From NCBI GenBank assembly GCA_016874005.1, contig VGVQ01000007.1, positions 62,001-126,000 of the forward strand: 64,000 nucleotides of DNA, in the 5' to 3' direction. Each line of letters opens with the position of its first letter. The stretch's first letter is position 1. The position numbers and the translations under genes were made by a program. The DNA is from Gemmatimonadota bacterium. GTDB lineage: Bacteria > Gemmatimonadota > Gemmatimonadetes > Gemmatimonadales > GWC2-71-9. The notes under the pieces are model-generated. The model ran no database searches and was not told the origin of the DNA. It saw nothing but the letters and a program-made list of their open reading frames with translations. Below, piece after piece: positions 35,447 to 44,132 of this stretch.

Positions 35447-36544
35447 TTAGTCGACCCAATCGGCGATGAACAGATTGGTTTCGCGGGCGTGCCTGCCGTT
35501 ACGGTTGGAGGCCCAGACGAGTTTCTTGCCGTCCGGGCTCCACATCGGGAAGCTGTCGAAATCGTCGTAGGTGGTGACCCGCTCGAGCCCGGTCCCGTCG
35601 CTGTCGATCAGGTAGAGGTCGAACTTGCCACTCCGCGGGTTCACGTGGTTCGACGAGAAGATGATCCGCCGGCCATCGGGATGAAAGAAGGGGGCGAAAT
35701 TGGCCCCTCCCAGCCTGGTGACCTGCCGGGGATTCGAGCCGTCCGACTCGGCAATCCAGACCTCGACCCTGGCTGGCCGCACGGCCCGCCGGCCGAGCAG
35801 CTCCCGATAGTCGGCCGTGTCACGAGCGGTCGCGGGGTACCCGGCCCGCCAGACGATCTTAGTGCCGTCCGGCGAGAAGAAGGCGCCCCCATCGTACCCG
35901 ACCCGATTGGTGATCCGCCGAAGGTTGGTCCCATCGACGTTCATGGTGTACAGCTCGATGTCCCCGTCCATCGTCGACGTGAACACGATGGTCCGACCGT
36001 CCGGCGACACCGTCGCCTCGGCATTGTAGGCCCCATTGTTCGTCAACGCCTTGAGATCGGACCCGTCGAGCTTGGAGCTGTAGATCTCCAGGTGACCCAG
36101 CGGCCAGACGTAGCCCATCGATTGATCCACTGGCGCCGGGCAAGCTCTATCGTGCTTGAAGGTCGAGCTGTAGAGCACTCGGGTGTCGTTGGCGTAGAAG
36201 AACCCGCAGGTCGTCCGCCCGAAGCCGTTGGAGACCCTCCGCAGACCGGAGCCATCGATGTTCATCAGGTACTGCTGGTCGCAGCCCTCGTCGACCTTCT
36301 CTTGACGCTGGAAGATCAGCTGCTTGCCGTCGCGCGAGAAATACGCCTCGGCGTTGTTACCGCCGAAGGTCAGCTGGCGGATGTTGGCCAGATGGCGTTC
36401 GCCCGGGTCCGGCGACAGGAACACGGTGCTCGCCCCTGGCGCCCCGCCGCCGCAGGCGGCAAGCGTCCACCCGAGCGCGGCCGCTCGGGCGACTCGCCCA
36501 AACCTCGGACCCACCGCTGCCCCTCGCTTCCTCATCCCAGCCAT
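35447..36544 (-). CDS. TolB-like lipoprotein with WD40-like PD40 repeats
   Basis: A 365-residue exported lipoprotein. A lipobox is present at WTLAAC near residue 30. Six or more WD40-like (PD40) beta-propeller blades follow, each with the SPDGxxIxF-type strand: FSRDGKQLIFQ, VSPDGRTIVFTS, FSPDGTKIVWR, FHPDGRRIIFSS and WSPDGKKLVWAS, with NMDIDGSxL-like linkers such as YLMNIDGSGLRRV. It has no TolB N-terminal domain or Tol-Pal neighbours, so it is probably a substrate-binding or scaffold propeller. The start shares a TAATG overlap with the coiled-coil gene upstream. Confidence 0.88.
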   Translation of the reverse strand: MAGMRKRGAAVGPRFGRVARAAALGWTLAACGGGAPGASTVFLSPDPGERHLANIRQLTFGGNNAEAYFSRDGKQLIFQRQEKVDEGCDQQYLMNIDGSGLRRVSNGFGRTTCGFFYANDTRVLYSSTFKHDRACPAPVDQSMGYVWPLGHLEIYSSKLDGSDLKALTNNGAYNAEATVSPDGRTIVFTSTMDGDIELYTMNVDGTNLRRITNRVGYDGGAFFSPDGTKIVWRAGYPATARDTADYRELLGRRAVRPARVEVWIAESDGSNPRQVTRLGGANFAPFFHPDGRRIIFSSNHVNPRSGKFDLYLIDSDGTGLERVTTYDDFDSFPMWSPDGKKLVWASNRNGRHARETNLFIADWVD

Positions 36545-37906
36545 TACCCGACTCCCATCCTTTCCTCGCTATCGTTCGCCTCGGCCACGATCGCCTTGGC
36601 TTGGTCGACCCACCGGTCCCGTCGGATTCGGTCACGAAAGGCTCCCAGCTGCCGCGCGACCGCGTCGACGTCATCCTCGGACCACGCCGCGATCTGTCGG
36701 ACCGACCTGATCCCGAGATCCCCGAGCAACCGCTCGATGGCGGGGCCAATGCCGGAGATCCGCTTGAGGTCGTCCTGTCGCTCCGGGGCGGATTGGGACG
36801 CCCGCTCGATCTCGCGACGAAGACGCGCCATCTCGAGCAAGCCAGCTTCCACGACTACCCGTCGGTCCTCGAGCAGCGCCCGGAACCGGGTGTCGCGCTC
36901 TCGGATCTCTTCTCGCAACGTCTCGACCTCCCGGCCGCTTTTCGTGACCGCGGTTTGCAGCGCGTCCCGCTCCCGGCCGGCGGCGGCGAGCCGTGACTCC
37001 AAGTCGGCGAACTTCCGAGCGCTTTCCGCCCCCCCGCCCGACCGTCTGGGCGGCCGCGGCCCGCTCGCCGGCGAGCTCGGTGCGGAGTCGGTCGATTTCC
37101 CCGTCCTTGCCGAGGAGCGCCCTGGTGGCCCGATCTCGCTCCTGAATCACCGCCCGGAGCAAGTTTTCCCGATCCTCGAGCTGGCCGCGAAGCACGTCCG
37201 CCCGCTCCGCCTTCGCCTGGAGTGCGCCAAGCTCGGAACGAAACTCCGCGAACGCCGCCTGCTGGGCCACCACCGCCACTCGGACCTCCGCCTCGCGGCG
37301 AGCCACTTCGGCCGCAAGCCGCAGCCGCTCGCGTTCCAAGGCGTCCCGTTCGGTCTTGACCTTGTCGAGGGCCTCGGCCGCCACCGTCGAGCGCCGCCGG
37401 TGGTCGATGAGTTCGGTGGTCAGAATCGACCGTTCCGCCCGGGCGGACTCGGCGGCCTTCTCGAGTCGATCCTCCGCCGCCCTGAGCTGGTCGACCAGGC
37501 TATCTCGCTCGGCTCGGAGCGCCTTGGTGACGGCGTCGGCCTCGTCGTCCCGACGTCGGGCCCCTTCTTCGTGCTCGGACAACTCCTGGCGAGCCGCATC
37601 GCGGTCGGCTCGGAAACGATCCGCCACCGCCCGATGATCGGTCAGCTGACCTTGCAGGGTAGCGAGGAGCGACGCCTGCTCGTCGAGTTGCGCCATGAGA
37701 TCGCTGTTGGCGGACCGAAGCTCGGAGCCCTCCCGCCGGGCCAACTCCATCTCGCCGAAGAGGGTGACGAACCGCTCGTCGGATTCCTCCCCCTGGCGCG
37801 ACGCCTCTCGCGCGGCGAGCCATCGCCGGGCCCACCATCCGATCCCGATGCCGAGGGCCACGGCGAGCGTCGCGACGACCCAGGTGGCCAACCCGCTTCC
37901 GTTCAC
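36544..37906 (-). CDS. Membrane-anchored coiled-coil protein with helix-hairpin-helix end, frameshifted
   Basis: Read as one gene with a frameshift. An N-terminal membrane helix (ATWVVATLAVALGIGIGWWA) precedes about 260 residues of heptad-rich coiled coil (LRAAEDRLEKAAESARAERS, EDRENLLRAVIQERDRATRA). At the C7/G7 run at 37029-37035 the frame is lost. Removing one base continues the coil as GRGAESARKFADLESRLAAA and leads to a C-terminal helix-hairpin-helix (LKRISGIGPAIERLLGDLG) ending at 36544. The start is a GTG at 37906 with a 4-base overlap (GTGA) with the amidohydrolase stop. The 3' end overlaps the PD40 gene start. The domain layout suggests a DNA-associated envelope protein, but this is unproven. 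Confidence 0.8.
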
Positions 37907-39123
37907 CGAGGGGGCGCCCCGCTCGGATCGTGACGGTAGACCACTCCGTTCCGCATCACCAGCGCCACCCGGCGAAGCGAGGTGATGTCGTCGAGCGGGT
38001 TCCCCACCACCGCGATGAGGTCGGCGGCGAGGCCCGGGGCGAGGGCGCCGGTTTCCTTGCCGATGCCCAGCGCCTCGGCGTTTCGGGAGGTCGCCGCCAC
38101 GATGGCGTCCATCGGCCGTTGACCCGCTTGGCGGACCCGACAAACCAGGTCGTCGGCGTTGCTCCCGTGGGCCCCCGCCACCGCATCGGTCCCGTAGATC
38201 AGCTTGAGGCCTGGCTTGGCGGCGGCGCTCCTGGTTACCCCCAGCGCCAGCGGGATCGCCCGCTCCATGGCGGCGAACCCCGATGCGGTGAAGTTGCCGA
38301 GTCCCTCGAACCGCGAGCGATTGTCGAGGTAGTTCCGGAATATCAGCGAGCACTGGGGACCGAAATAGGTCCCCTGCTCGACCATGAGGTCGAGCACCGC
38401 CTGGTCCGCGAAGATCCCGTGCTCGATCTGATGGCAGCCCGCCCGCGCCGCGGCCGCCATGCTCTCGGTGCTGTGCGCGTGCGCCACGGCCGGAACCCCG
38501 CGCGCCTTCGCCTCGCCGCAGACCGCCTGCAGTTGCTCCAAGCTCATGGTCTGGGCCCCACCGTCGCGAATGCTCTTCGAGGCGAACACCTTGATCAGGT
38601 TGGCGCCGGCGTCGACCCGCCGCCGGACCTCCTCGCGCAGCCGGGTTGGGTCGAGGTCGGAGTCGGTGATCGGCTCGAGCGAGGTGAGTACCCGGGGACC
38701 CGGTACCAGGCCCGCGGCGATCCAGTCCCTGAGGTCGCGGTCGTCGTCCGAGCCGATGCTGGCCACGGTCGTGAATCCGGCGATCAAAGTGCGGTACGCG
38801 TTGGCGGCGGCGGAATAGCTCGCCTGGGCCGGGGAGTCACCGTCCTCCGGGGTGTGCATCCGACCCTTGCGGTTGACATAGGCGGTGAGGTGCACGTGGG
38901 CGTCGATCAGCCCGGGGAGCACGGTGCCGCCGGTGAAGTCGAAAGTGGGCCGATCGACCTTGAACGGTTCGACCCGCAGGATCCGGCCCCGGTCGACGAC
39001 GACCGTGGCATTGCGGATCTGCCCGCCCCGACCGTCGAGCACCCGCGAGGCGAAGATCGTGGTGGGACCCGATTGGGGCTGCCCGAGCAGGGCCAGGATC
39101 ATGGTGGCGAGAGGAATCGGCAT
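37903..39123 (-). CDS. Amidohydrolase family metal-dependent hydrolase, exported
   Basis: A 406-residue protein of the amidohydrolase superfamily, imidazolonepropionase/prolidase-like branch. An N-terminal segment (MPIPLATMILALLGQ) looks like a signal peptide. The metal-binding H-x-H sits in LPGLIDAHVHLTAY, and later ligands fall in KVFASKS, VAHAHSTES, IEHGIF and LIYGTDAVAGAHG (catalytic Asp). Closest uses include peptide or amide hydrolysis; the substrate is unknown. It is followed directly by the coiled-coil gene (4-base overlap) and preceded by the GMC dehydrogenase, 10 bases away, so the set is one transcription unit. Confidence 0.9.
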   Translation of the reverse strand: MPIPLATMILALLGQPQSGPTTIFASRVLDGRGGQIRNATVVVDRGRILRVEPFKVDRPTFDFTGGTVLPGLIDAHVHLTAYVNRKGRMHTPEDGDSPAQASYSAAANAYRTLIAGFTTVASIGSDDDRDLRDWIAAGLVPGPRVLTSLEPITDSDLDPTRLREEVRRRVDAGANLIKVFASKSIRDGGAQTMSLEQLQAVCGEAKARGVPAVAHAHSTESMAAAARAGCHQIEHGIFADQAVLDLMVEQGTYFGPQCSLIFRNYLDNRSRFEGLGNFTASGFAAMERAIPLALGVTRSAAAKPGLKLIYGTDAVAGAHGSNADDLVCRVRQAGQRPMDAIVAATSRNAEALGIGKETGALAPGLAADLIAVVGNPLDDITSLRRVALVMRNGVVYRHDPSGAPPR

Positions 39124-39133
39124 CGCGACAATC

Positions 39134-40735
39134 CTAACGGTTCCTGGCCGGAAAGGCCGAGCCGATCTGTTCCGCCGATCGGAGCGAGAGGGCGGCGAAA
39201 GTCAGGGTGCCGTTGGCGCAGCTCGCCGAGACGCAGGTGGGGGCTCCGACCACGAAGAGGTTTTCGTGGTCGTGGCTCCGGCCCCACGAATCGGTCACGC
39301 TGGTGGCGCCGTCGACTCCCATCCGGCACCCACCCGCCGGATGATCCTGGAACTCGTCGACCCGGATCGACTCGACTTTGCCACGCCCAACCCTGGCCAT
39401 CCGATCGAAGAGGGTTCTGATCGCGGCCTCGGTCGAAGCCCGATACTCGATCGACTCCGGGGCGTCCCGCCAGGAGATCACCGGCATCGGATCGCCCCAG
39501 GGGGTTCGCCGGGCAGGGTCGAGGGTGATTTCGCTGGCCCGATCGGGGAGGACATCGTAATACGACCGGACCCGAGCGGTGCCCGTCTTGGTCCGCCCCC
39601 GCCAATCGGCAAGCCAGGCGTCGCCCAGCAGGAGCCGCCCCGCGTCGTCCCGAAGCCGGGGGCCTTGGCCCACGGCGGACTCCCAGATCCGGAGATCGTG
39701 CCGGAGGTAATGGGCTCGGTTGCCCATCCGCATGAACTGCTTGCTCACGAGACTGTGCTGCTCGTTGATCCCCGGGAACAGCGGCATCGGCAACGAGACG
39801 AAGGCGTTGAGATTGCGGTGGCCGCAAAGGTATTTGCCCACCAGACCCGACCGATTGGCGAGGCCATCCGGGAAGCGGTGGTCCCGCGAGGCCAGCAGGA
39901 GGTGGCTGCTCCACAGATAGCCGGCCGCCACCACGAACGTGCCCGCCCTGATCTCGAGCGGCAGATCCGGGCGATCGCGTGAGATCGCGACCGCCCGTTC
40001 GATCCTGGGGCTGTCAGCGGCGCATTCGAGCCGGCGAACGACCGTCCGAGGCACCAGTTCGACCCGGCCCGCGGCCCGAAGGGCATCCCAACTGAAGTCC
40101 GGCGAATATTTCGCGCCGATGGGACAACTCGGAAAGCAGGTGTCATTGCGGCAGCAGGCTGGCCGACCGCGATAGCGGATGGAGTTCTTCGCCGAGGGCT
40201 GGCTCCAGGTGGCGATGTCCGCCTCGGCGGCCCATTCCTGCAGGCGGAGCAAGTTGTAGTTGAGGGGCAGCGCCGGCTGGGGAAAGGGCCGACCGCGCGG
40301 GTCCATGGCCGGGGGACCTTGCTCCCCGGCAACCCCGATCCGCTCTTCGGCCTCCTGGTAGTGGCGATCCAGGTCATCGTAGGAGATCGGCCAGTCGGCG
40401 TGGATCCCCCAGAGCGACCTGATCCGGAAATCTTCCGGGCTGAATCGAGGGGTGACGCCACCCCAGTGCATCGCCAACCCGCCGACTTGCATCGAGCGGC
40501 TCTGCTGGCCGACGACGTCGCAGCCGTCGATGTGGTCGTCGTGCCAGGGCGATTCGCCATAGTCGAGATAGCGGCGGCGTAGAGCGGGCCGAGTCCGGAG
40601 CGGGTCCGATTCGCTTCCCGCCTCGATCACGACGACCGAGCAGCGCCGTTCGTCGGTCAGCTTCTCGGCCACCATGGCGGCGGAGATCCCCGACCCCACG
40701 ATGGCAACGTCGGCCTCGATGACCCGCCGGCTCAC
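39134..40735 (-). CDS. GMC-family FAD dehydrogenase (sugar/alcohol), copy A
   Basis: A 533-residue flavoprotein. The FAD motif VAIVGSGISAAMVAEKL lies at the N-terminus, with VVIEAGSES after it and a GMC C-terminal domain at the end (HPAGGCRMGVDGATSVTDSW, GRSHDHENLFVVGAPTCVSA) that contains the active-site His/Asn region. A cysteine cluster ACCRNDTCFPSCPIGAKYS in the middle is typical of gluconate/glucoside dehydrogenase large subunits that may carry an Fe-S centre. The start overlaps the small-subunit gene by 4 bases. This pair resembles gluconate-2-dehydrogenase or glucoside-3-dehydrogenase catalytic plus small subunits; the actual substrate is unknown. Confidence 0.9.
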   Translation of the reverse strand: MSRRVIEADVAIVGSGISAAMVAEKLTDERRCSVVVIEAGSESDPLRTRPALRRRYLDYGESPWHDDHIDGCDVVGQQSRSMQVGGLAMHWGGVTPRFSPEDFRIRSLWGIHADWPISYDDLDRHYQEAEERIGVAGEQGPPAMDPRGRPFPQPALPLNYNLLRLQEWAAEADIATWSQPSAKNSIRYRGRPACCRNDTCFPSCPIGAKYSPDFSWDALRAAGRVELVPRTVVRRLECAADSPRIERAVAISRDRPDLPLEIRAGTFVVAAGYLWSSHLLLASRDHRFPDGLANRSGLVGKYLCGHRNLNAFVSLPMPLFPGINEQHSLVSKQFMRMGNRAHYLRHDLRIWESAVGQGPRLRDDAGRLLLGDAWLADWRGRTKTGTARVRSYYDVLPDRASEITLDPARRTPWGDPMPVISWRDAPESIEYRASTEAAIRTLFDRMARVGRGKVESIRVDEFQDHPAGGCRMGVDGATSVTDSWGRSHDHENLFVVGAPTCVSASCANGTLTFAALSLRSAEQIGSAFPARNR

Positions 40736-41322
40736 TGGGCCCCTCCGAGAGGCCGCGGGCGCTCGGGAGCGGCGGTAAGTGGCCGGCAGCCGAATCGATC
40801 GATCCGGGCTTGGTAGGCCGCATCATGGCCAGCGGGCGATTCGGCCCAGTGCCCCAGGAGCGCGATGGCGACGTGCGGAGCCTCGGCGATCGAGGGCCAG
40901 CCCGCCGGAGCGTTCTGCAGGGCCGCTTCGACCAACCGCAGGCGTTCGGCCACGGGGAGGGCCGCGAAGCCGACACCATGGTCAGCCCATGCGGCTCGAT
41001 CGAGACGAACCAAGTCGGCCTCGAATCGAGGCGCTGGGGAGGGTGGCGTCGTTCTGATCTCGTTGGCACCGTAGCCGTGCAGCAACTCGGCTCCGGGACG
41101 GTAGCCGGCAAGCCACCGTTCGAACCCAGCCGCGGCGGCCTCGGTGGCGGCATCCGGAAGCGCCGCCGGCAGTACTACCCTAGCCAATGCCCGGATCGTC
41201 GCCGAGTCGAGTCGGTCGACCGCCTCACGGGCGCGGCGCCGTTTCGCGACGAGCAAGGGGCTTGCCCCGGCCAGCAAGGCCAACAATCGGCGGCGAGGTA
41301 ACGAGGTATCGAACTGAGTCAT
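40732..41322 (-). CDS. Gluconate 2-dehydrogenase subunit 3-like small subunit, copy A
   Basis: A 196-residue accessory subunit of a GMC dehydrogenase. A twin-arginine-like N-terminus (LPRRRLLALLAGASPLLVA) suggests that the small subunit carries the export signal for the complex. The DUF1348/Gluconate_2-dh3 domain is recognisable in STIRALARVVLPAALPDAAT, GFERWLAGYRPGAELLHGYG and the C-terminal LGHWAESPAGHDAAYQARI. It sits immediately upstream of its catalytic partner with a 4-base overlap, so the two are made together. The 76-base gap upstream separates it from glnA and holds a terminator hairpin. Confidence 0.82.
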   Translation of the reverse strand: MTQFDTSLPRRRLLALLAGASPLLVAKRRRAREAVDRLDSATIRALARVVLPAALPDAATEAAAAGFERWLAGYRPGAELLHGYGANEIRTTPPSPAPRFEADLVRLDRAAWADHGVGFAALPVAERLRLVEAALQNAPAGWPSIAEAPHVAIALLGHWAESPAGHDAAYQARIDRFGCRPLTAAPERPRPLGGAQ

Positions 41323-41346
41323 CGGAAGGCCTGGAATCTACAGCGA

Positions 41347-41372
41347 AGAGGGGCGGCTCGCGCCGCCCCTCT
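41347..41372 (-). terminator. Terminator-like hairpin after glnA
   Basis: A perfect 11-bp stem (AGAGGGGCGGC at 41347-41357 with GCCGCCCCTCT at 41362-41372) with a 4-base loop lies 26 bases past the glnA stop. It is followed on the minus strand by TCGCTGTAG, so the U-tract is weak. Confidence 0.55.
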
Positions 41373-41398
41373 GGGCCCGTGGGGGAGTCCGCTGACCC

Positions 41399-42835
41399 CT
41401 AGAACTGACTCCAGAGGTACTGGTTGGTGACCTCGTGATGGAACTGGATCTCGGGGATCTTGATCCGGCTGCCCAGCGCCTTCGGGCAGCGCTCCGCCTG
41501 CATCAACTTCACGTCCGCGAACTTCTTGTGCACCGTTTCGCCGAGCAGATCGGTGGCGAACTTCGACCCTTTGAACATCCGCAAGGCGTCGTAGATGTTG
41601 TCGGGGAGGAACTTGGTCCGATCGCGTTTCTTGTCGGTGGCGGCCGCCTCGATCGGGCCTTCGAGCCCGGTCTTGAACATGGTGTAGATCGCCAGGTACG
41701 GATTGGCGTCCGGCGCGATCGATCGGACCTCGATCCGGGCGGACTTCTCGTTGCCCAAGGGGATCCGGACCATGGAGCCACGATCGACGGGCGACGCCTT
41801 GATCTGGTTGGGCGCTTCGAAGTGCGGGTCGAGCCGGCGGTAGGAGTTCACCGACGGGTTGAAGATGAGGCAGATGTCCTGGCCGCTGGTCAGGATCCGA
41901 TCGATGAACTTCCAGGCCAGCTTGGACAGCTTGTCCTGCCCCTTGGCGTCGTAGAAGATGTTCCTCCCCTTCTGACTGATCGACAGGTTGGTATGCATGC
42001 CCGACCCGTTGACGCCGGTCACCGGCTTGGGGAGGAAACTCGCGGTCATCTCGAGTTTGGCCGCCACCTGGCGACAGATCAGCTTGTAGAGCTGGACCTG
42101 GTCCGCCGCGACGCTTGCTTCGGTGTAGCTGTAGTTCATCTCGAACTGCGACGGGGCCACCTCCGGGTGGTCCTTTTCGTTGGCGAAGCCCATGGCCCGC
42201 TGCACCTCGGCGGCCATGTCGATGAAGGTTCGGAGGGAGTCGGTCGGAAGGGAGTGGTAATAGCCTCCGGTCGAGATGAACTCGAACTGCCCGGTTTCGT
42301 GGTAATGGCGTTCGGCGTCGCGGCCCTTGAAGAGAAACCCTTCGATTTCGTTCGCCGCGTTGCAGGTGAAGCCATCCTTGCTGTAGAGCCTGGCCAGATA
42401 CGACTTGAGCTTGGCTCGCATGTCGGCGACGTAGGGAGTGCCATCTTTCTCGAGCACTTCCCCGAACACCAGGACCTTGCCCGGGCCGAAGACGTCGGAC
42501 GGCAGCCAGTAGAACGCCGGCCAGTCGATCCCCAACCGGAGATCGGATTCCTGTTGAGCCGAGAAGCCCCGGATCGAGGAGCCGTCGAAGGTGAGGTTGT
42601 CGGCCGACTTGAGGAGGAACTTCTTGTCGTAGTCGAGCATGTGGAGCCGGCCTTCGAGGTCGGTGAAGCAGACCGTGACGGCCTTGATCCGTTTCTCGGC
42701 GGCGAGGTACTTCATTCGCTTCTCGGCCAGTTTGGCCGGGTCGACTCGGCTGAGTCGCTCGGCCTTGGCCTCGAGGTTCATTGCCTCGAGTTCGTCGTAG
42801 GGGATTTCCAGGAAGTCTCGCAGCGGGGCGTTCAT
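41399..42835 (-). CDS. glnA: Glutamine synthetase, type I
   Basis: Makes glutamine from glutamate, ammonia and ATP. The 478-residue chain has the GS beta-grasp (IKAVTVCFTDLEGRLHMLDY, NLTFDGSSIRGFSAQQESDL) and the catalytic domain with GFLFKGRDAERHY, PEVAPSQFEMNYSYTEASVA, TGVNGSGMHTNLSISQKGRN and SVNSYRRLDPHFEAPNQIKA with the ATP-site Arg. The region where E. coli GS carries its adenylylation Tyr (NLYDLPPEE) reads NIYDALRMFKGS, so covalent regulation by GlnE is not evident. A sigma70-type promoter and a dyad operator precede it; a hairpin follows. Confidence 0.95.
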   Translation of the reverse strand: MNAPLRDFLEIPYDELEAMNLEAKAERLSRVDPAKLAEKRMKYLAAEKRIKAVTVCFTDLEGRLHMLDYDKKFLLKSADNLTFDGSSIRGFSAQQESDLRLGIDWPAFYWLPSDVFGPGKVLVFGEVLEKDGTPYVADMRAKLKSYLARLYSKDGFTCNAANEIEGFLFKGRDAERHYHETGQFEFISTGGYYHSLPTDSLRTFIDMAAEVQRAMGFANEKDHPEVAPSQFEMNYSYTEASVAADQVQLYKLICRQVAAKLEMTASFLPKPVTGVNGSGMHTNLSISQKGRNIFYDAKGQDKLSKLAWKFIDRILTSGQDICLIFNPSVNSYRRLDPHFEAPNQIKASPVDRGSMVRIPLGNEKSARIEVRSIAPDANPYLAIYTMFKTGLEGPIEAAATDKKRDRTKFLPDNIYDALRMFKGSKFATDLLGETVHKKFADVKLMQAERCPKALGSRIKIPEIQFHHEVTNQYLWSQF

Positions 42836-42880
42836 CGGCGGGTGCTCCGGTCGGTTGATTATCTGATCTGGCGACCGCTT

Positions 42881-42909
42881 AGTATAGTGCGAAGCTCAGC
42901 TAATGTAAA
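42881..42909 (-). promoter_or_regulatory. Sigma70-type promoter of glnA
   Basis: On the minus strand, -35 TTTACA (42909-42904) and -10 TATACT (42886-42881) are separated by exactly 17 bases in an AT-rich island (42855-42950) unlike the surrounding sequence. Transcription would begin about 40 bases upstream of the glnA start codon. Confidence 0.7.
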
Positions 42910-42919
42910 CTCAGAGTTT
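42907..42919. promoter_or_regulatory. Candidate operator over the glnA -35 region
   Basis: A perfect 13-base palindrome, AAACTCAGAGTTT with a single central A, overlaps the -35 element by three bases. The one-base centre is too small for an RNA hairpin loop, so a DNA-binding site for a dimeric regulator is more likely. Confidence 0.45.
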
Positions 42920-43002
42920 TTTACGATAAGATCTCCCTCAATTAGGCTATTTCGACCCGCCGAACGACCGAACCCGAAAGCCAGCCCGAACCCGAGCGGC
43001 CG

Positions 43003-44130
43003 TCACCGCGACCCGGAGGTGCCTTTGCCGGCCGCGGTGTCGGCCGACGGGGCGGGATTGCCTCGGGTCATGACCCGGATCTTGGACACCGGCGTCAACC
43101 GCTCGGCTCCCGCCACCACCACGACCTCTCCCGGGGCGATCCCGGAGCGGATCTCGACGAACCCGGGGCGCCGGGTCCCGAGTTCGACCGGCCGGCGTTC
43201 GGGAGTGTCCCCGGCCGCGACCCAGATGAAGTTCCCGCTCGGGAGCGACAGAATCGCCTCTTCCGGCACCAAGACCGCCTGGTCGCGCCGGGCCGTCTCC
43301 AACCGCGCCTCGATGAACATCCCGGTCTGCAGCTCCCGCTTCGGGTTGGGGACCAGCGCCTTGACGGTGATGGTGCGGGCCGGGAGCTCGACCTTCGGGT
43401 CGACGAAGTCCACTCTCCCCACGAAGTCCTTGCCGGCCAGGGCGGCCACCCGGAACACCACGGTCTGGCCGACCTTGAGCTGCTCGGCGTAGCGTTCGGG
43501 AACCTGGAACGCCGCCCGTTGCGGATTGATGGTCTGGAGGGTGATCAGCCGGCTGTTCTGGGTGACGTAGTCGCCGATGCTCACGAATCGGGCGCCGGCC
43601 ACGCCGGCCCAGGGAGCCCGGACCACGGTGCGTTCGAGCCGTAGGCTCAGGAGGTCGAGCTGGGCTCGGGCGCTCCTGGCGGCGGCTTCGGCCCGTTCCA
43701 CGTCCGCCATCGCGGCCGCCTTCTCGGCCATCAGCTGTTTGGTCCGCGCCAAGGCTTGCTCGGCGAGGTCGCGCTCCGCCTCGGCGCGAGCGACCTGGGC
43801 TTTGAGCTCGGCGTCGTCGACCTTGAACAGCGGAGCCCCGGCGGTAACCGGGGCGCCCTCCCGGACGAAGATGTCGACCAGCCGGCCATCGACATCGGGG
43901 CGGAGTTCGACCGACTGGACCGCCTCGATCTGCCCGGTCGCGGTGATCGCGTCGATGACGGTGTCGAGAATCGCTTCTCGCACCTCGACCGGAGTCGGTC
44001 CCATCGACCGGGTTGCCCCCGCCCCGCCGCCTTGCCGCCCGGAAGGGCTGCCGGGCGGTCCCCCTGGGGTCCGGGCGCTCTTGGAACAGGAGGTGCAGGC
44101 GACCGCGAGCAATAGCAGCGAGGTTCGCAT
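43003..44130 (-). CDS. RND efflux periplasmic adaptor (membrane fusion protein)
   Basis: A 375-residue HlyD/MFP family lipoprotein (lipobox LLLLAVACTSC). Barrel-sandwich lipoyl-like half motifs (VEVREAILDTVIDAITATGQ, IEAVQSVELRPDVDGRLVDI) flank a helical hairpin (AEAERDLAEQALARTKQLMA), and DYVTQNSRLITLQTINPQRA, the beta-barrel and MP domains follow. It links the inner-membrane pump to the TolC channel. The ATG at 44130 follows the TolC stop by 2 bases; a TTG at 44136 would overlap it. It is the last gene of the efflux operon; the glnA promoter region lies about 95 bases beyond its stop. Confidence 0.93.
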   Translation of the reverse strand: MRTSLLLLAVACTSCSKSARTPGGPPGSPSGRQGGGAGATRSMGPTPVEVREAILDTVIDAITATGQIEAVQSVELRPDVDGRLVDIFVREGAPVTAGAPLFKVDDAELKAQVARAEAERDLAEQALARTKQLMAEKAAAMADVERAEAAARSARAQLDLLSLRLERTVVRAPWAGVAGARFVSIGDYVTQNSRLITLQTINPQRAAFQVPERYAEQLKVGQTVVFRVAALAGKDFVGRVDFVDPKVELPARTITVKALVPNPKRELQTGMFIEARLETARRDQAVLVPEEAILSLPSGNFIWVAAGDTPERRPVELGTRRPGFVEIRSGIAPGEVVVVAGAERLTPVSKIRVMTRGNPAPSADTAAGKGTSGSR

Positions 44131-44132
44131 CG

